Assembly: GCA_047630175.1 (NCBI GenBank)
Contig: JBLHVI010000130.1
Coordinates: 1 to 6,947, forward strand
DNA from: UBA4582 sp047630175
Lineage (GTDB): Bacteria; Pseudomonadota; Gammaproteobacteria; Pseudomonadales; Azotimanducaceae
DNA length: 6,947 nucleotides
Direction: 5' to 3'
How positions within the stretch are numbered: the first letter of the stretch is position 1; each line of letters starts with the position of its first letter. The notes beneath the pieces were generated by a model. That model had not been told where the DNA came from and made no database searches. It saw only the letters and a program-made list of their open reading frames with translations. Position numbers and translations under genes: made by a program. This document shows, piece after piece, positions 5,859-6,947 of the stretch.

Positions 5859-6743
5859 CTAGGACGTGGGTATATCGGCGCTAAGATCCGCGGTATTCAG
5901 GTGGGCGACCGCATCGGGACTGCGCTCGAATGACTCGGCCCAGCGCAGACCCCAAGCGGGGTCCTTAACGTGTGTTGGGTGATAGCCGGGCCGCAAAATC
6001 CGTAGCCAGCGAGGCGCAATGCTGCCCATGAGCCGGCCCAGTAATTTCAGCAAGGTCCAGCGACTTTCGCGGTCTTGCCATAAGCCGTCTTCCTTGAGCA
6101 GAGCGCGATAGCCCTGACCCGTTCGCCAGAAGATATGACCGGACGCGTAAATAAGTCCAACCATGCGCCAGAAGTAGCTGCCATACACGTGGTGGAATAC
6201 ATCGAAGGCGACATTCTTGTGTTCAATTTCCTCGACGAAATGCCACAGTACGAGCGACGCCACGGCGGGGTCGCTATCGCCAAATAAATAGACGCGGTCT
6301 TCAATCAGCATCTCGCCAAGTGCCAGCGCCATCGACTCGAAGCCCTCAGCATAGGCAAGGTTGAAGCGCAGCGAGCGGTGTGTTTCTAGGTGGGCGTAGT
6401 CTTTGTCGAGGGTTTCTTCCAGGCCGGCAATACAGGCATAGCCCTGGTCTTTCAGGGTGTTGTTGAACTGTCGGTGTTGCTTGTAGTGGGTGGCTTCTTG
6501 CTTGATATACAGATCGAGTTCACGTTGCAGCTGTGGGTCACTGATCAGCGGGCGCGCCTCGCGCATGGTGCGAATGAGATAGGGTTCCAGGTAGGGCATG
6601 GCTAAGGAGGCTGAGTTCACGACCTGCGAGAATTCCGGTTTGGCAGCGTTCCAGTGGCCCGCACCCGATCGAAAAGCAAAAGGTACTTTTCTGACCGTCA
6701 TACGGTTCATGGGTACTGCCGGCGACGCGTTTGTAATGGACAT
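5859..6743 (-). CDS. PF10118-type 'metal-dependent hydrolase' with ferritin-like diiron ligand pattern
   Basis: A 294-residue, largely helical protein recognised as the family usually annotated 'predicted metal-dependent hydrolase' (PF10118/COG3687). No biochemical reaction is firmly tied to it to my knowledge. Possible metal ligands are Glu53 (YLEPY), Glu83 and His86 (EATH, ExxH), Glu136 (EGFES; Glu133 is the alternative), and Glu172 and His175 (EIEH, ExxH). The spacings of 30, 50 and 36 residues match the E-ExxH-E-ExxH pattern of ferritin-like diiron oxygenases and desaturases, so an oxidase or oxygenase role fits at least as well as hydrolysis. A hydrophobic stretch near 193-206 may touch the membrane. 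The ATG at 6741-6743 has TAAGG 8 bases upstream. It is the first gene of the minus-strand run, divergent from a TetR gene, with an inverted repeat over its candidate promoter, suggesting TetR control. Family assignment is confident; the reaction is not known. Confidence 0.82.
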   Translation of the reverse strand: MSITNASPAVPMNRMTVRKVPFAFRSGAGHWNAAKPEFSQVVNSASLAMPYLEPYLIRTMREARPLISDPQLQRELDLYIKQEATHYKQHRQFNNTLKDQGYACIAGLEETLDKDYAHLETHRSLRFNLAYAEGFESMALALGEMLIEDRVYLFGDSDPAVASLVLWHFVEEIEHKNVAFDVFHHVYGSYFWRMVGLIYASGHIFWRTGQGYRALLKEDGLWQDRESRWTLLKLLGRLMGSIAPRWLRILRPGYHPTHVKDPAWGLRWAESFERSPDAVAHLNTADLSADIPTS

Positions 6744-6762
6744 CTGTGTGACCTTAGCAACG

Positions 6763-6791
6763 TTGATTAATTAGAGTATTTACTCTAAATT
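6763..6791 (+). promoter_or_regulatory. Candidate promoter for the TetR-family gene
   Basis: TTGATT (6763-6768) and TAAATT (6786-6791) are separated by 17 bases, each matching the sigma70 consensus at 4 of 6 positions. The spacer contains most of the 18-bp inverted repeat, so a bound repressor would block it, as expected for TetR autoregulation. The leader would run through the GTCAAGT repeats. Confidence 0.35.
6771..6788. promoter_or_regulatory. 18-bp inverted repeat, likely TetR-type operator
   Basis: TTAGAGTA and TACTCTAA form perfect 8-bp arms around a central TT. The site sits in the divergent gap between the PF10118 gene and a TetR-family gene and overlaps candidate promoters on both strands. 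Length, symmetry and position suit a TetR-family operator. That the neighbouring regulator binds it is inference. Confidence 0.65.
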
Positions 6792-6803
6792 GGGCCATGT
6801 CAA
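6775..6803 (-). promoter_or_regulatory. Candidate promoter for the minus-strand catabolic operon
   Basis: On the minus strand a perfect TTGACA (6798-6803) is followed after 17 bases by AATACT (6775-6780, 4 of 6 matches). The -10 box lies within the 18-bp inverted repeat, so regulator binding would shut it off. The -35 box is part of the first GTCAAGT repeat. The leader to the ATG at 6743 would be about 25 bases. Confidence 0.5.
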
Positions 6804-6847
6804 GTTAGGGGTCAAGTTAGTAGGGGTCAAGTTAGGGGTCAAGTGAG
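6799..6847. repeat. Four direct GTCAAGT repeats, 12/15/12 spacing
   Basis: GTCAAGTTAGGG occurs at 6799 and 6826, each followed by a further copy, GTCAAGTTAG at 6811 and GTCAAGTGAG at 6838. The start-to-start distances of 12, 15 and 12 show that a two-copy block of about 27 bp has been duplicated. The array lies between the candidate operator and the TetR gene's ribosome site. It could be a regulator array, slippage, or the remnant of a mobile-element end; no transposase is visible. Confidence 0.8.
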
Positions 6848-6870
6848 CCATCACACGGATAGAGGAAACT

Positions 6871-6947
6871 ATGGGAAACCGCGAACGAATTATTGAAGTG
6901 TGTCGGCAGCAGATGAATCAATCGGGTGCGCATACTATTGGTACCGC
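6871..6947 (+). CDS. TetR/AcrR-family transcriptional regulator, N-terminal fragment
   Basis: Only the first 25 codons plus two bases are in the window; the gene runs off the right edge. The peptide begins MGNRERIIEVCRQQMNQSG and continues AHTIGTA. This fits helix 1 and the start of the helix-turn-helix of TetR-family repressors (R..I...A..L....G...TT). The ATG at 6871 is supported by AGAGGA ending 4 bases upstream. It is divergent from the PF10118 gene, with an 18-bp inverted repeat between them, the usual layout for a local repressor of a catabolic operon. The ligand-binding domain is outside the window, so the inducer cannot be guessed. With so short a fragment, the family call rests on the N-terminal pattern plus the context. 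Confidence 0.7.
   Translation, partial: MGNRERIIEVCRQQMNQSGAHTIGT

Noticed and set aside
6799..6847. Short CRISPR array
   Set aside because: Units are about 10-12 bases with no unique spacers of CRISPR length; it is a tandem direct repeat.

Overview
The window looks like a chromosomal catabolic region from a Gram-negative bacterium with moderate GC content. A marine or soil gammaproteobacterium is my best guess, based on the gene mix and short AGGAG-type ribosome sites; this is an inference, not something the sequence proves. No rRNA, tRNA, CRISPR array or intact insertion sequence is visible, and no gene-free stretch exceeds 130 bases.

Layout. At the left edge is the 3' part of a plus-strand alpha/beta-hydrolase (lipase/esterase) gene, ending at 466. 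It converges on a long run of seven minus-strand genes, given here in transcription order from right to left: a PF10118-type 'metal-dependent hydrolase' (6743-5859), a small four-helix membrane protein resembling styrene oxide isomerase (5769-5218), a prokaryotic ionotropic glutamate receptor-like K+ channel (5165-4002), a 3-hydroxybutyryl-CoA dehydrogenase (3873-3019), a classical SDR dehydrogenase (2934-2173), a phytanoyl-CoA dioxygenase (PhyH) family oxygenase (2144-1293) and a second, C-factor-like SDR (1182-496). At the right edge the start of a divergent TetR-family regulator gene begins at 6871.

Control. The 127-base gap between the PF10118 gene and the TetR gene carries an 18-bp inverted repeat (6771-6788) overlapping candidate promoters in both directions, plus four direct copies of GTCAAGT. 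The simplest reading is a TetR-type operator controlling both the regulator and the minus-strand run. A second candidate promoter for the dehydrogenase/PhyH half lies at 3911-3939; its -35 box sits inside the first of three 11-bp tandem repeats.

How the genes may work together. The 3-hydroxyacyl-CoA dehydrogenase, two SDRs and PhyH point to oxidation of a lipid, branched acyl or alicyclic compound into beta-oxidation. The PF10118 protein has a Glu/ExxH/Glu/ExxH arrangement spaced like the diiron site of ferritin-like oxygenases. The next gene resembles a heme-dependent epoxide isomerase but lacks the two catalytic residues I associate with styrene oxide isomerase. This suggests a testable oxygenase-then-isomerase step ahead of the dehydrogenases. 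The channel gene is an unusual companion and could couple sensing of a small ligand to K+ flux. All functional links are inference from gene order and motifs.
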